From Liolophura sinensis (Eukaryota; Mollusca; Polyplacophora; Chitonida; Chitonidae): a stretch of DNA of 64,000 bases. Location of the stretch: contig NC_088306.1 in the NCBI RefSeq assembly GCF_032854445.1, positions 13,389,386 through 13,453,385 of the forward strand, written 5' to 3'. Under the pieces are notes generated by a model. That model was given only the letters and a program-made list of their open reading frames with translations. It was not told where the DNA came from and made no database searches. The position numbers and the translations under genes were made by a program. Positions 1 through 12,854 of the stretch are shown here, in pieces. The first letter of the stretch is position 1. Each line of letters opens with the position of its first letter.

Positions 1-505
1 TTGGATTCTGATGGGCGTATCTCAAGGTTGTGTCTGGCTGTTGCAAACTAAGACAGAGATGATACACAGAGTAAATCATTAGAATTGGGCAGTACTGTAA
101 CATGGAAGTACTGTGATCTGTAAGGTACATGCAGTATCATAAGGCTTCAAGGCATTTAACAAATGTTCATTGGAGGCGAACCTTGAAACAAACTGTAAGT
201 AAGTAACATTACAGCTACATGTTAAAATGTTGATACAAATACAGTACAAAGCAGAAATCACAAATCTGCATTTCATCAGAAAGTTATGACCTCCTAAAAC
301 TCTTACTGCAGCTCATGTAGACAGATCAGCAACTACAACAGTTGCCTAGCGTTGGCTGTTTAGTGTTGACTTTATGACAGTGTAGGACTTTCTCACAACA
401 GTGACACTGCTGACTGGTTCGAGTAAGAAAGACATAGTTCATGAACATGGAAGTACTCAAGTAATAGGGAATTCAGCCTGACCGTTTCCTGCATTGCCCC
501 CTCAG
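1..505. other. No gene recognised; probably intron of the membrane-protein gene
   Basis: I see no conserved coding exon, RNA gene or mobile element here. The stretch ends in a polypyrimidine-rich acceptor (…cccctcag) directly before the exon at 506, so it is most simply the 3' part of an intron whose upstream exon lies outside the window. Confidence 0.5.
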
Positions 506-628
506 GTAACCGCTCAGTGCTGTCATCCTATCAGCGAGAGATGATGGACGCTGTGCTGGATGTGGGAAGCCTGACTGGCCGTCTGACTGGAGACTGGAAC
601 AAGGCTATGTGGGTTATACAGGTCCAAG
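506..628 (+). CDS. Membrane-protein gene, first exon in window
   Basis: 123 nt, phase 1 at both ends. Acceptor ctcag before 506, donor gtaagc at 629. The frame runs directly into the exon at 1320 (…caa g|gc cga). Confidence 0.7.
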
Positions 629-3600
629 GTAAGCCTGTCACTATGGCTTTGATTGATTGATTTTTTTATTTATTTATTTATTTATTTATTTGATTGGTGT
701 TTTACGCCGTACTCAAAGAATATTTCATTTATACGACGGCAGTATTATGGTGGGCATTGAACCAGGCAGAGCTGGGGGGAAACCCACAACCATCCGCAGG
801 TTGGTGACAGACCTTCCCACGTACGGCCGAAGAGGAAACCAGCATGAGCTGGACTTGAACTCACAGCGACCGCATTGGTGAGAGACTGCTGGGTCATCAC
901 GCTGCGCTAGCGGGCTAACCAACACTATGGCTTTGGTTGGAAGGTATATCTGTATCAGAAAGAAATAAGATAAAGGAAAGTATGTTAGTGAGGCATGGAG
1001 TCATTACATGCCTATGGCACCTAAAACTCATTGCATGACTCTGTAGTGGCATAAATGCACTTTGTAGAAAGCTCAAGAGTTACTTAAAAAGGACAGTGGT
1101 TTACTAAGATTTCAGCAAACTTTGAAACTGATTGCTGTCGTAAGGGAAACATTTTTGAGGACTACAGTTTAACAACAAGCAAACACATAAATTATCTTAA
1201 AAGTATTCAACAACAAACCCTGCACATGGCTGAACTTCAGGACTTTGGTAGTGAGGTTGATAATTGATACTGTAATATGTGATTGGTTAGTGTTACTGTT
1301 TTTTGTGGTTTATTTTCAGGCCGACTGAGGACTTGTCCTGGCATCCTGAGTATGGAAGTCTACGACAAGTGTGGAGGGACCATATTAGGACATTACGATA
1401 TTCTTGTGGACTGTCCTACAAACTTTAACATCGTCCTTGACATCGCTCAGCAAAATCTTACCTTCACCCCTGCTGTGTACAGTCTCATTCTGAAAGATGC
1501 AAACAGCACCTACAGGATGTACCTGTCGGCATTCCAAAAACCTTTCTACCTGCCCATTGAAGAAGAAGACAAAATAGGGAATGATGCTACCAACCTGGAA
1601 TCCCCATGGAAACCCCTGATGGCAATGGCTGCCATTGCTCTACTTGCCCTCATGTTTTGTGGGATTGTATATGCTTGTGTATCACACTCTAGGAAGGATA
1701 ATGTCTATATTGCGGGGCAAGGGGACAGAAGTCCTACTTATCTCAGCAGTAAAGAACTGGAGCGCCTCAACCAAGGTGAAGGCTTTATACGTAACTCACC
1801 CCAAAGAAGAAATCTCCCTGCTTCCAGAACACTGCTGGTCATATTTTCATTGCTTTATATTTTGTATTCCATTTTCTTCACCTTGTCTCTATTTTTTGGA
1901 GTGCTATATTTCAGCTACAGTGATGCTGTGTCTAATATTCAAAATATTACGGCTGTTAAAATTCGACTCAAAGAGAACTTTACAACACAACTGGAAAGTT
2001 TGTCCACATATGAACAAAGGGAGATAACCAGGTTGTCTGATCTGGTTGTGCAGAGACAAAAAGCCTGTGGCTACCATCTAGAAGTAGAGGTGGACAAAAT
2101 TTACCAAGGCCTTGGCAAAAGTTTACACAAGCAGTTGAAAAGCCTTGGAAATCGTACACTGAAACTTGAAAATGCTTTGCTGACATACATGTTTGAAAAA
2201 GCTGTAAGCTATGATAATTCCTTGGAAGCTTTTTTGTCTGTGTACAATGAGTCTCTTCAGGACAAGTTGGATGTGATTTATGTGAACTATAAAGACTACT
2301 TGGGAAAGGTGCCAATGAATGGTTGGTTAACCTTTGCCAAGCAGTTGTATGAAAGTCTTCATGGAAAGAAACGCCCAGTGTCAGTGTCCAATGAGAAAAG
2401 TTTGATAAAGTTCCTGTCTTGGCTGGGTGTGGATAAAGTTCGGGACGTCTTAACTGCCAAAGACAGACTAGATGAACAGTAAGTTTAGTTACACTAGTGA
2501 AACGGTTTTTATGTATAACAATTTTGAATTTAAGAGGGCAATAATTTCATCACTTTTAAGGGTTTTAAGTAATGTATCGATTGCTAAATAAACATTAGTA
2601 AGAATGATCTGACAATTTGCGCGTTAAGTCTATAATTATGTATCATTTGATGACAGTATAATACCATTGGACACATTCAGAGGTTGCTTTGTGCATGGAA
2701 TGAGTCCCTGTTCCACTGATGGACACTTCCATATTTCTAGCATTATATACTTTGAAGTATCTGGTTTTGTTTAATGAAGTAATTCATTGAAGGGGTGTAT
2801 GCTGAAAACATAAAAGTAAATAAAGTTGGTCATTTTTGTTTACATAGTGTAGCTATCGGCATTAACCAGTCAACAGGTATAAACCATATGTTCACTTTAT
2901 TGTTTTCAGACTCACTTCAAGTATCCCCAGATTAAGGCGAGTTCTTTTCTCTGATCCAAACGCTGGTAAATTCATGGAGAGGAAACTCAGTGCAGTTGAG
3001 AAGGTTGATAGAGGAGACAGTTTTGTGATGAAATTCATGACTGTGGACACGGGTTATAGAGTTAGTGATGAAGAAGAGTCTAGTACATCAGATAGTGAGC
3101 AGTTCTATAAGACCAGGAATCCTGTGTTATCCAGTGAACTAGCATCTGTAGCCCTGCCAGTGATTCTCTGTGCGATGGTTGTGTGTGACGTTTGTCTGTT
3201 GGTACACAGGGTTGTACGGTTGTGTAAACTTTTACAGAAACTCATTTGGGGTGTGAAAGAGTTCATTCCCCTTGATCATGTCTCAGGTAAGATTTATGAA
3301 ATTTCAAAGGGTCGAGCACCTCCCAAAATGTATGACCCATTGGAACACCCATATAACTACCTAAAAGACAATCGAGAGGATGTATGGTCTCCAGGGGGGG
3401 AAATGTACTTTTTTCCTCAGAATATGCCTAAGGCGAAAGAAGACTTGCTGCGAGATATTTGGAATCACAAGAAAAAGCAAAAGCCACAGACTGAACCAAC
3501 TGCACTTCGCAGCCGTTGTGTGTGCGTGGTGTGGGAGACAATCTGCCGTGTGCTCACAAGCAAAGTGATGTGGAAATTTATTGTGATCCTGGCTCTTATG

Positions 3601-6200
3601 TGGGTGGTGTGCGTGCTTGTCAAGCTCATAGACAACCTGGTAACCATGGAGATGTTCCAGTATTTATTGAGTGTGGACATTTTCCTTCCCCAGCTTAAAA
3701 TGCATTATAACACAACAAATGTCAACCTGGAGAACTATGCAAGATTCTACAACGTTTATCTCAGGGATTACAACACCTGGATGGATTCAGAGGCTCTAAG
3801 ACTGAATTCTGGTCTGCAAACGCTCAAGTCTAGTCAGGTAACACTTTGGCCTCTGTGCAAATGTGGGAATGGACAAAAATGACCCTCGTCATTGTCTTTC
3901 CAATTGTAAATTGGTTTCATTGGTGTTTAAATAACGACATAATCAAGAAATTTTTACTTACAGGTGTATGTTGATAGTTAGTTTTATACATGTAGTTGGA
4001 GGACACCGAAGCACTCAATGGTTCCCAACAAGCCTTGTGTTAGGCCACATAATATGGTTATCAGTCATTTGTTGCCACTGATGTACCCTCTGGTCCTCAA
4101 TAAGCCTTGTGTGAGGCCAGGTAAGTTATGGTATGAAACGTTTGTTACCACATATGTACCCTCAGGTCCCAACAAGCCTTGTGTGAGGCCAGTTAAGTTA
4201 TGGTATCAAACGTTTGTTCCACTTATGTACCCTATGGTCTACAACAAGCCGTGTGTGAGGTCAGGTAAGTTATGGTATCAAATGTTTGTTACCACTTATG
4301 TACCCTCTGGTCCACAACAAGCTGTGTGTGAGGTCAGGTAAGTTATGGTATGAAACGTTTGTTGCCACTTATGTACCCTCTGGTCCACAACAAGCCTGTG
4401 TGAGGCCAGGTAAGTTATGGTATGAAACGTTTGTTGCCACTTATTTACTCTCTGGTCCTCAACAACCCTTGTGTGAGGTCAGGTAAGTTATGGTATAAAA
4501 CGTTTGTTGCCACTTATGTACCCTCTGGTCCACAACAAGCCTGTGTGAGGCCAGGTAAGTTATGGTATGAAATGTTTGTTGCCACTTATGTACCCTCTGG
4601 TCCACAACAAGCCTGTGTGAGGCCAGGTAAGTTATGGTATCAAACGTTTGTTGCCACTTATTTACTCTCTGGTCCTCAACAACCCTTGTGTGAGGTCAGG
4701 TAAGTTATGGTATCAAACGTTTGTTGCCACTTATGTACCCTCTGGTCCACAACAAGCCTGTGTGAGGCCAGGTAAGTTATGGTATCAAACGTTTGTTGCC
4801 ACTTATTTACTCTCTGGTCCTCAACAACCCTTGTGTGAGGTCAGGTAAGTTATGGTATCAAACGTTTGTTCCACTTATTTACCCTCTGGTCCACAACAAC
4901 CCTTGTGTGAGGTCAGGTAAGTTATGGTATCAAACGTTTGTTGCCATCTATGTACACTCTGGTCCACAAAAGGTCTGGCGTGGCTGCCATTGCTATAAAG
5001 TAAAATATTCTTAAACACTGTGATAAAGGAATATCAGATAAATAAATAAAATAATAAATTTGCACCTTGTTTTGATTGGTAGGAGAGGGCAGTGGTTCAA
5101 TTGATGAACCGGGCATGCTCAGTCCTTTTCAACACAACTGCAGCCAAAACCATCTGTGATCTCAACGTGCCTTTGTTGCCGGTCACCATGACAATCCCAC
5201 CCTGTAACTTCCTGTCCATGTCTGCAGAGCCCTATATAGGTGAGAATTCTACTTCCTGCTATCTGCTTGGTATTAATGAAGACCTTTAGTATTTACTTTC
5301 TAAATGTACGTATACTGTAGTTGATATGCAATAGCTATGCAAAGATTAGATAAGAACTGTAGGTCACTCTCCTATTGGTATTTTACACCGCATGCTGGAT
5401 GGAAAGCTATTAAATGAAAGCTCTGCACACATGGAGTAGATCCAGCCCAGTCTAGTCCAGTTCAAACCCAGGCTGTATGGCAACATGAATTCACTGGGAG
5501 ACAGGGATACCTCACGTAGAGCAGAAACATTAGTAGTAAAAGCATACCTTGAAAGGCAGTGCAAGATATACCATCGTTTTTTTTTTTTTTATTAAATGGT
5601 AGGGCCTTACTTTCTTTCTGTAATGTTCAGACAATGATCGCTGTCTGAACAGCTTTTACCTGGCGTATTGCATAAGCTTTGACTCAATCTTTGTCCAACG
5701 ACATATAAAAAAGGAGAGCTTCAATACTGTATCTTCTTTATATTCATGTAGATGTAACTGACAAGAACTACCAGTATATATAGATATGATTTGTATGATA
5801 GTAATGTGTGGGTGAATTTTTTCAACTTTCAAAGATTCCTTTTATCTTTTTCTTAGGTATGCAGTTTGGAGAATTTGTTCGCCAAGTCCATGCCGAGTTA
5901 TCTCCTGTGGTGGACTCTGTGCGAAGGTGTATATTTTCAGCGGCATACCTCTTGGTTGGCTACCTCTGTCTGTTGGTTGTTCTTTATACTGCCATTTCAG
6001 CCATAGTCAAGAGCTTTCGACATAAGGGACACATTGCCACGTTAGGGGTATTTCAAACAGCAAATGTGTCGTCTGCACAGTGGCCAGAGCGATTTGTAGG
6101 TGCATCCAAGGATATGTACCCAAGTGGTTCTTGGGCGCAAAGTGAAAGCGGTGTGTATGTAGAGGGTGAAGAGCCACATAGGGCAGAGTCTCATGTCTGA
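506..6200 (+). CDS. Multi-pass membrane protein, 5' partial, five exons
   Basis: I do not recognise this family. Five exons join in one open frame of about 902 residues: 506-628, 1320-2478, 2910-3837, 5083-5239 and 5857-6200 (stop TGA 6198-6200). All junctions have GT/AG ends and compatible phases. The order visible is: an N-terminal, probably extracellular region with N-glycosylation sequons (NLT, NST); a hydrophobic segment at about 1609-1683; a basic, polar linker; a second segment at about 1827-1920; a long loop with sequons NIT, NFT, NRT and NES; an acidic, Ser-rich stretch and a third segment at about 3130-3230; a fourth at about 3555-3640; a loop with NTT sites and paired Cys; a fifth at about 5935-6010; and a short hydrophilic tail. 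The start of the gene is outside the window. Topology is inferred from hydropathy and sequons only. Confidence 0.75.
652..922 (-). mobile_element. tRNA-derived SINE, family 1, with target-site duplication
   Basis: On the - strand this reads a tRNA-like head with a B-box-like segment, a central body, then a tail ending in gagtacggcgtaaaacacc followed by (ATTT)n-type simple sequence. The perfect 13-bp direct repeat cactatggctttg flanks it at 639-651 and 923-935, which marks a target-primed insertion. It lies only 23 bp inside the intron after the donor at 629. The same family occurs at 6383-6570, 11770-12008 and 46286-46557. Confidence 0.9.
1320..2478 (+). CDS. Membrane-protein gene, second exon
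   Basis: 1159 nt from acceptor tattttcag to donor gtaagt at 2479. Encodes the end of the N-terminal domain, two transmembrane segments and most of a long glycosylated loop. The ATG at 1283 lies in the intron and is not the start. Confidence 0.8.
2910..3837 (+). CDS. Membrane-protein gene, third exon
   Basis: 928 nt from acceptor tgttttcag to donor gtaaca at 3838. Encodes an acidic Ser-rich stretch, then the third and fourth transmembrane segments separated by a basic cytoplasmic-looking loop. The next intron contains the splice-donor minisatellite. Confidence 0.8.
4018..4975 (+). repeat. ~72/73-bp intronic minisatellite with a splice donor in every unit
   Basis: About 13 units, spaced 72 or 73 bp. 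The sequence cag|gtaagt recurs with donor G at 4121, 4265, 4338, 4410, 4483, 4555, 4627, 4700, 4772, 4845 and 4917; the unit at 4192 has a mutated gttaag. Some neighbouring units alternate between two variants (aggcc and aggtc before the donor), which suggests amplification as pairs. The array lies wholly inside the intron 3838-5082. The short open frames within it are a by-product of the period and not genes. Confidence 0.95.
5083..5239 (+). CDS. Membrane-protein gene, fourth exon
   Basis: 157 nt from acceptor ttggtag to donor gtgaga at 5240. Cys-containing loop with one NTT sequon. Phase 0 in, phase 1 out. Confidence 0.75.
5857..6200 (+). CDS. Membrane-protein gene, last exon
   Basis: 344 nt from acceptor ttcttag. 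Encodes the last transmembrane segment and a hydrophilic C-terminal tail of about 65 residues ending at TGA 6198-6200. Confidence 0.8.
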
Positions 6201-6382
6201 TGGACACTATTAGTCAAAGTTTACTTGTGTGTGTGATTAAGACTTTGTTTCACAAATGCGACTTGCCAAATATGGAAACTGTTGAGCTCATGCTCTTCAA
6301 TATGTCTTGACTTTTATTTTGATATAAAATATCTTCTGTGGAAGTAATACTTATCTTGTAGACAACAACATCTATTAGTTAT

Positions 6383-6570
6383 GAGTTATTTATTTATTTA
6401 TTTGATTGGTGTTTTATGGTGTACTCAAGAATATTTCAGCCAATGATTTATGGGAGGAAACTGGGGAGAACACAGGGAAACCAAGGTCCAGTCGCATTTT
6501 GTTCACAGACTTTCTAACGTACTAGAGAGGAAGCCAGAATGAGCTGACCTTGAACTCACAGTCTACATCT
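6383..6570 (-). mobile_element. SINE family 1, degenerate partial copy
   Basis: The - strand carries the same tail (…aatattcttgagtacac, then the oligo-A/ATTT tract) and part of the body seen at 652-922, with many substitutions. The tRNA head is not clear. It lies in the presumed 3' UTR or just downstream of the membrane-protein gene. Confidence 0.7.
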
Positions 6571-6681
6571 GGGTTAATGTGCACAGCAGTTTTGTTGACG
6601 TGCATGCAAGTGCCAACACCAAAGTTCTCATTCACACCTGCATGCTTACATGTATGTGTACAATATGAAATTGTTATGCTC

Positions 6682-6687
6682 AATAAA
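6682..6687 (+). promoter_or_regulatory. Candidate polyadenylation signal AATAAA
   Basis: AATAAA about 480 bp past the stop codon of the membrane-protein gene, just beyond a SINE remnant in the presumed 3' UTR. Other AATAAA-like sites occur near 8210, so the real 3' end is uncertain. Confidence 0.4.
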
Positions 6688-6699
6688 CACAGATGTTAC

Positions 6700-9600
6700 C
6701 CATTAGAAGAGTTTTGCTTGCTTTGACTTCCACATATAAATTTTCATTACAAGAAGGTATGCAAGAATCTTCTGGTTTGAACCCTGTAAATTTGCATGTA
6801 TGTGATATATTATGTCGACATGTATTATTTTATAGGTGACACATAAAACAAATACTTTACGACTAGTATCTTGTTGATGTGGGTAATATTCTTGGGTTTG
6901 TTGACTAATATCACTGACACCCCAAAACTGAATCAGTTTGCTCTGTTCAGCGACGTTTCTCAACGTTGTATACTATTGGATTCAGCGTCACTAAACTGAA
7001 AGGTTTTCAAAGTTCAGAAGACAGCATGCATGCATTCTCCAGCACGGGTCTCCCCAAAAATTACCATTCCCAGTGTTTATAACTGTCAATGGCTTAATAG
7101 CTGCCCTGGGAATAGAAGACAACTAAAAGTTCTGACACATACATGAATCCACATCATTTGGTTCCATATTTGAATTTCCTCGTAGAATTGGTTGTCAGTA
7201 ATGTACACTGTCTGATGATATTTTACTGACCAGAATTCACACCTGGCTTAACAACACATACTGTTCTGTCACTGTCACAGTGCAACCTATGTCAGGGGTC
7301 AAAGTCTATATATGACAAACTGTTGTACTGCCAAAATTCAGTGAGACTCCACACAGGAAATTCACTGGTAGCTACTTTGAGAATTACTAGTACATAATTG
7401 TACATAAAATAAAACAGAGAAGATTGCCACACCCTGTTTACATTATTCCCCACTTGGCTCCTGTCACTCCATATTGATTCGTGCATACTGTCACAATACA
7501 GTCTGTCAAAACTGACAGTACTTGCTGATGATGACATGCAGGGTACAAATTATTACCGGTATTTATTTGTAATTCCCCAGTATGACTTGGTAGTATTACC
7601 AGGACATGTATGTCTTTAGTCAACTGCATACATTTCACTGGTGATGGTTCCCCCCATACCTGTTCACACTGAAAAACAGCCAGGGCTAACAGAATTCAAG
7701 TTTGGCCGTTTAACCCACTGAACAATCATGACTATTGCGTCTTCAGAATGTATCCAATATTGTGTTCTAGCTAAGAGGACACACACCATTGTAAAGAGGT
7801 GCAGAGCTGAGGTGATGTGTGTTTCAATTTCTAAAGAAATTGCTTTATGACAATATAGATCATAATCATATGTATTGAGTGCTATTTTCTGGTTTTATTT
7901 CACATTTTGTTGAATTATGTTTTCAAAGAGTCTGCAACCAGTTTTATGAATTGGAAGTTGTCCAATGCCATTGTGAAAAATCTGTGCACAGGTTAATGAG
8001 AAAGAAACATGTGAGTTCAAAGACAGATACAGTGTATATGAGAATTAAATAAGGAAATTCTCTCTTTGGTAGTATAAATAAATGTGTCTGTGTGTGTATA
8101 TGTGTAAGTGTTAATTTGTAAATATTTAATACTGTTGAAGTGTATGATGTTATTGATTATATTTTCAACCTCACACATTAATGACTGATTTCAATTTTTT
8201 ACAAGCTTGATAAATAAATTCCTAAGTCATGAAAATATATATATATATTATAATCTTTGCATAATTGTGACAAAATATTCGTTTGGAAGAATGTCTTATC
8301 TTTCACTTTTCATTCTTAGGGAGTTGAACGTACCATGTGATTGTTAATAATATATTATGAATTAACTCGGTAGCTGTTCCAATTTCAAGAGTTTTTAAAT
8401 TTTAATCTGACCTCTTTTATGTGTGTTTAACATTTTTTGAATTCAGAACTGTTTAATTCAGACAAAAAGTGCACAGATATGTAATCCCTCTTTGTATATT
8501 CATTTTTGTAGTGCTGTTAAAACTTGCAATGGGAAAAATAAACTTTGGCAGAGCTTTGATACACGGTAAATGAAGGCTAACATACCAATGCCTTATACAC
8601 ACTGTAGGAATAGTGACAGTCACAATCTGTTTCAAGATGTCCGCTCCACTTAAAAGCTCACACGATCTCATTGAATGAGGTCAATCTGTAGAATACATTA
8701 GTATGTAGACTTTCATTATGTTACATTCTCCTGATTGTGTCAACATGAATTCCAGTGTGATGTATCCTATAGACTAATTAATTTGGGCTTTGGGCATCGT
8801 GACTGGATAGCCTCAGCATCATGGCCCTATTGTAATTGTACCAGTTGTTATCATTATTCTATCCTCGATCAATTTGCTGTAACTAATGCAGGTACTATCA
8901 AGAAAAGAAAATCAGCTTTTGCTTCGAGTACATCAGGCATTCAATAGTTTGGTAAAGTTTAAATTTGACAGGTCATATGATTTAGCTGTCTAATTAGATT
9001 TTGTGTGGAACTAATACAACAATCAAACTGTTCTTACATGTAGTCCCAAATTTTGTCCTTAAATGTAGTCCCAGATTTTGTCCGAAATCTTTGGAAGACT
9101 TTAAGTGTAGAACCAGTTGGTGTACTCAGTGTGCTGAAGTTTGATAGGCTGATATTTTATTTGAAAACTCTGGACGCTCAATATTGGATAAATATGTGAT
9201 ACATGTATTAAGTGATGAATTCATATTTTATTTTGTGAATTAGAGCACTCTTTCCACTGATATATATGTAATAGGCAAGCTTCAAGTTAGAAAACTGTAA
9301 AGGTAAAAACAGTCCTACTGTGTCATGTGATCGCTGGAAAATGTTACACAATCTTTGTTGATATTGACTTACTGATCTCCTCTTTCACCTTTTTCCAGTT
9401 GACACCTGTTTCCTTTAGAAACTGCTCAACATCAGAAACTTTCAGCTGCTCAGTTCTCTATATTATTAGTAAACTCTAATCTATTTTTTCACACTTTGCT
9501 CAGACACCTGTGTTCTAGTGAAAGTGATCCAAAATAGTTGCCTAATGTTTTTGACAGGTTACATGATACAGTAGGACTTTTTCTACCTTCAACGGTAAAG

Positions 9601-11765
9601 AGTTAAAACTTGAAGCTATTCAAGTGACAGGTTACGATCTGATTTTATTTTTTTTCTATCTTGAATGTTTTTTTTTTCTTTCTTTTTTTTTTTTTTTTTG
9701 TTTAAAACAAGTTTTTAAAAACACTTACCATCTGAAAACTAAGACGGGTTGCATGATTTTTGCAGCCATATTGGAGTACTGTGGCTATACCATCCCATGT
9801 TAATAGGATTCCACTATAGCTCATTGGGTATTGTTCTGTGAGAGTGATGATGTTAACCTCTCTGTAATGATAGAAGGCTGAAAGTTGGCAAGCAGGTAGA
9901 TCTCGTCGAGATTTTGCTCCTATCAATAGTTTTCCCCCAATTTGTGTCTCACAGATGCGGTAAATTTGCATGCCAGCAAAATATAATTCTTTTCTAGGGA
10001 TCATACATACATATTCACAAAAAGGTTTTTAAATCCAGACATTTTTGTTGTGATATATTTTCTCGTGGCAAAGTATTCGTTTGTGTTTACTTTTCCAAGG
10101 TAGCCTTTTGCAAATGCCGTGAAGCCTGGATGGAAGTCGCTTGCAACATTAATTTCCAGAGAATTTTATGTGATATAGTGCTGCCTTTTGTTGTAAATAA
10201 GGACTTCTTGATGCAAGTAAAACAAGCAAACTTTGAGCAGGACATATGCTTTAATTTTAAATGAATAGTAATATTGCTTTTTTTTTTTTAGTGTAATCCA
10301 TGCACATATCTGTGTAAAAGTAGAATTCTACAGTAATGTTGGCCATAATTCATGATGTAGATTTGTAATTCTAAATATGGTGAAACAGGGACCAATTAAA
10401 TGTTTACAACACAATCCATTTACTAAAACTGTTCAAAAATTTTAGAATTCAAGTGATTTACATTGTAATATACGTTTATAACCTACACTTAAAAAATAGG
10501 TGTGTACTGTAAAGTGGAGGATATTGTATGTCACCAATTCAAACTACCTCTGTGAAGATAGATGTTGTGTGAATAATACTTTTATTGTAACCTGATCATT
10601 CATAACCGCTTTGCGCCCATATTTTAAGTACTGCTCATGCACTCTTACTACACCACCACCATGCTTCTGTATTTTGCAGTTTAGATAAATATGTGTTGTG
10701 AATTATGGTATAAACTCATAATTCTATAAACTCATAATTTACTTCACCAATGGAATTACAAAAATGCAGTCTTATTTAAGAAAAAAAACATATGGTTACA
10801 CCTGAGGTACTGGATGTGAGCACTCACTCATTCCTTTAAACCTTTGTCTACATGTATTTAATAAAATGTACATTTTGAACATGGCAAGACCTCCAATTAC
10901 TGTCCATGCTAATATATTGGTGTAGCAACAGGCTGTGGGAATTAAGCCATAATTTCTAAGCTCTTGTTGGAATTTGTAGCCATCTCCATGTACTGTATTT
11001 CTCATGAAGTTTCATGTGTAAAAATTTACTCTCACAAGCAGAATAAGGTCTTGATTTGATACTGTTGATGCCGATTAGGTTTTTGTGTTTTTGATCAAAC
11101 TTCACTCAAAACTTCTGAAGTGGCCCTTCCAGATGAATGAATCAATCAGAATTAAGCAAAACATGTCTCTTGGAAAGCTAAACTTAGCGCGAGACACAGT
11201 AATTAGATGATATGAATAAAAGTGGAAGTAAACCTTGCAGAATATTTTGAGATTAATTCATTGTGAAATGGAGACAGGTGTACTTTCTTTTTGAAGATGG
11301 AACATAAAACATGAAACGTGTGTGATAAGACATATGTATGTGTAACTAATATCCCTGTATTTTGGTGGTTATTTGAATCTTAGAAATCTAACAGTATACA
11401 TGTGGAAGGAAATGTTAGTGAGGCATGTGGGTCAGTTTCATCCCATGCTTCATATCAATGGTTATAACTATGTTCATATCTGTTATTGTGTTCAGTTCTT
11501 TCTGAGCTGAAATAAACCTGTACATTGAACTCACCAGATAGTTGTTGTTATGATTAGAAAAGTTTTTATTTATGGTTAAGGAAACAAACTCATACTAAAT
11601 TTGAAATTCTGTTTTTTTTAAACATTTTCTGAATTTATTGTATCTAATTGTTTTTCTGTTATATTGATATAAAATCATCTCTTAGTGCACTTTTCGTGAC
11701 TGACATGACTAAGACTTGATTTTGTTTGTGTGCCTTCCGACCTACATCTAGCTCAGCATATAGAC
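6700..11765. other. Intergenic stretch without a recognised gene
   Basis: AT-rich sequence with simple-sequence patches (for example T-rich tracts around 9665-9700 and 10280). The short open frames have no recognisable domains and no sensible splice-site context. I see nothing I can support as a gene. Confidence 0.5.
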
Positions 11766-11769
11766 CGGA

Positions 11770-12008
11770 GGGGCATCTGTGGCAGAGGTGGTCAACCTGC
11801 CATTGCACAGGGCAAAGACTCAGGAGTCTCTCACTGATGCCCTTGCTGTGAGTTCAAGTTCAGTTCATGCTGGCTTCCTCTCCAGCCATACATGGTTGGA
11901 AGTGGGTTTCTCCTAGCTCAGTTTCCTCCCACCGCAATGCTGGCCACTGTTGTATATTAAGTGAAATATTCTTGAGTATGGCATAAAACATCAATCAAAT
12001 TAATAAAT
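11770..12008 (+). mobile_element. SINE family 1, diverged copy
   Basis: Reads in + orientation: a tRNA-like head, the gttcaagttc B-box-like segment, body, and the tail aatattcttgagtatggcat followed by A/T-rich simple sequence. It is more diverged than the copies at 652 and 46286. Confidence 0.8.
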
Positions 12009-12854
12009 ACATAGCAATAATACACATGTACACATGTAATACTTTGATGGCATATCCTTTAATCAGTCAATCCCATAAATTAAATCAGAGTCAGACAGCA
12101 AACAGGCTTTATAGCACAGCATACATATACAGTGTATATCACTATCACTGGAACATTTCACAGTTAATCAGTCCTGCATAATTCTCCTTTTTGATCGCCA
12201 GAAGTTCTGAAATGTCAAATTTTCTCGCTTTTTAGCAAGATAAATGTTTTCACAAAAAAACCTGTCGCAATCATTGGACATGTTAAATCAGACTCCGGAA
12301 GGACCCAAAACTCCATTCAGTCATCCCCAAAAACAACTCAAAACCTAGATGATGGTTGGATAGTTTGTCAAAGTAGGCTTAACATGCTTAATGAAACTGA
12401 GACTACTGTAGGTACCTAAACTTGTTGAAATGGGCCACAATGGTAAAATGTGAAGAGTACAAATCTCTCTGAAAGCAAAGCTGGGAGAATGAAACATATC
12501 GCAAAATTAGGCCAAACAGAATCTTTGTTTTCTGCTATAGGATGAATACATATATATATATATATATATATATACATTACCTCTGAATAGTTTTCGTCAG
12601 TTGATTGAAACTATATCCATCTATGAACTTTGATCTAAGCTTATTGAAAATCATGATGTAATTGTAAAGGACAAAGGAAACTTTGATTGGGAATATTTGT
12701 TTTGAATAACTCTAATTTCTTGGCATTTAGTACATACCAGGCTTACACCTGTGGCAAAATGTGGTATTACGCTACAGCACAGTATATCATATCATTACGT
12801 TAGACAGAATTATGCCACGAAGCATATGCAAGTACAATCGCCATCTACAAGTCG
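12009..12854. other. 3' flank of the EPSTI1-like gene with an AT microsatellite
   Basis: Contains a (TA)n microsatellite at about 12549-12574. Nothing else recognised. The 3' UTR of the - strand gene ending at 12855 should lie here. Confidence 0.5.

Noticed and set aside
4018-4975. CRISPR-like array
   Set aside because: Whole units repeat without unique spacers, in an intron of a eukaryotic gene.
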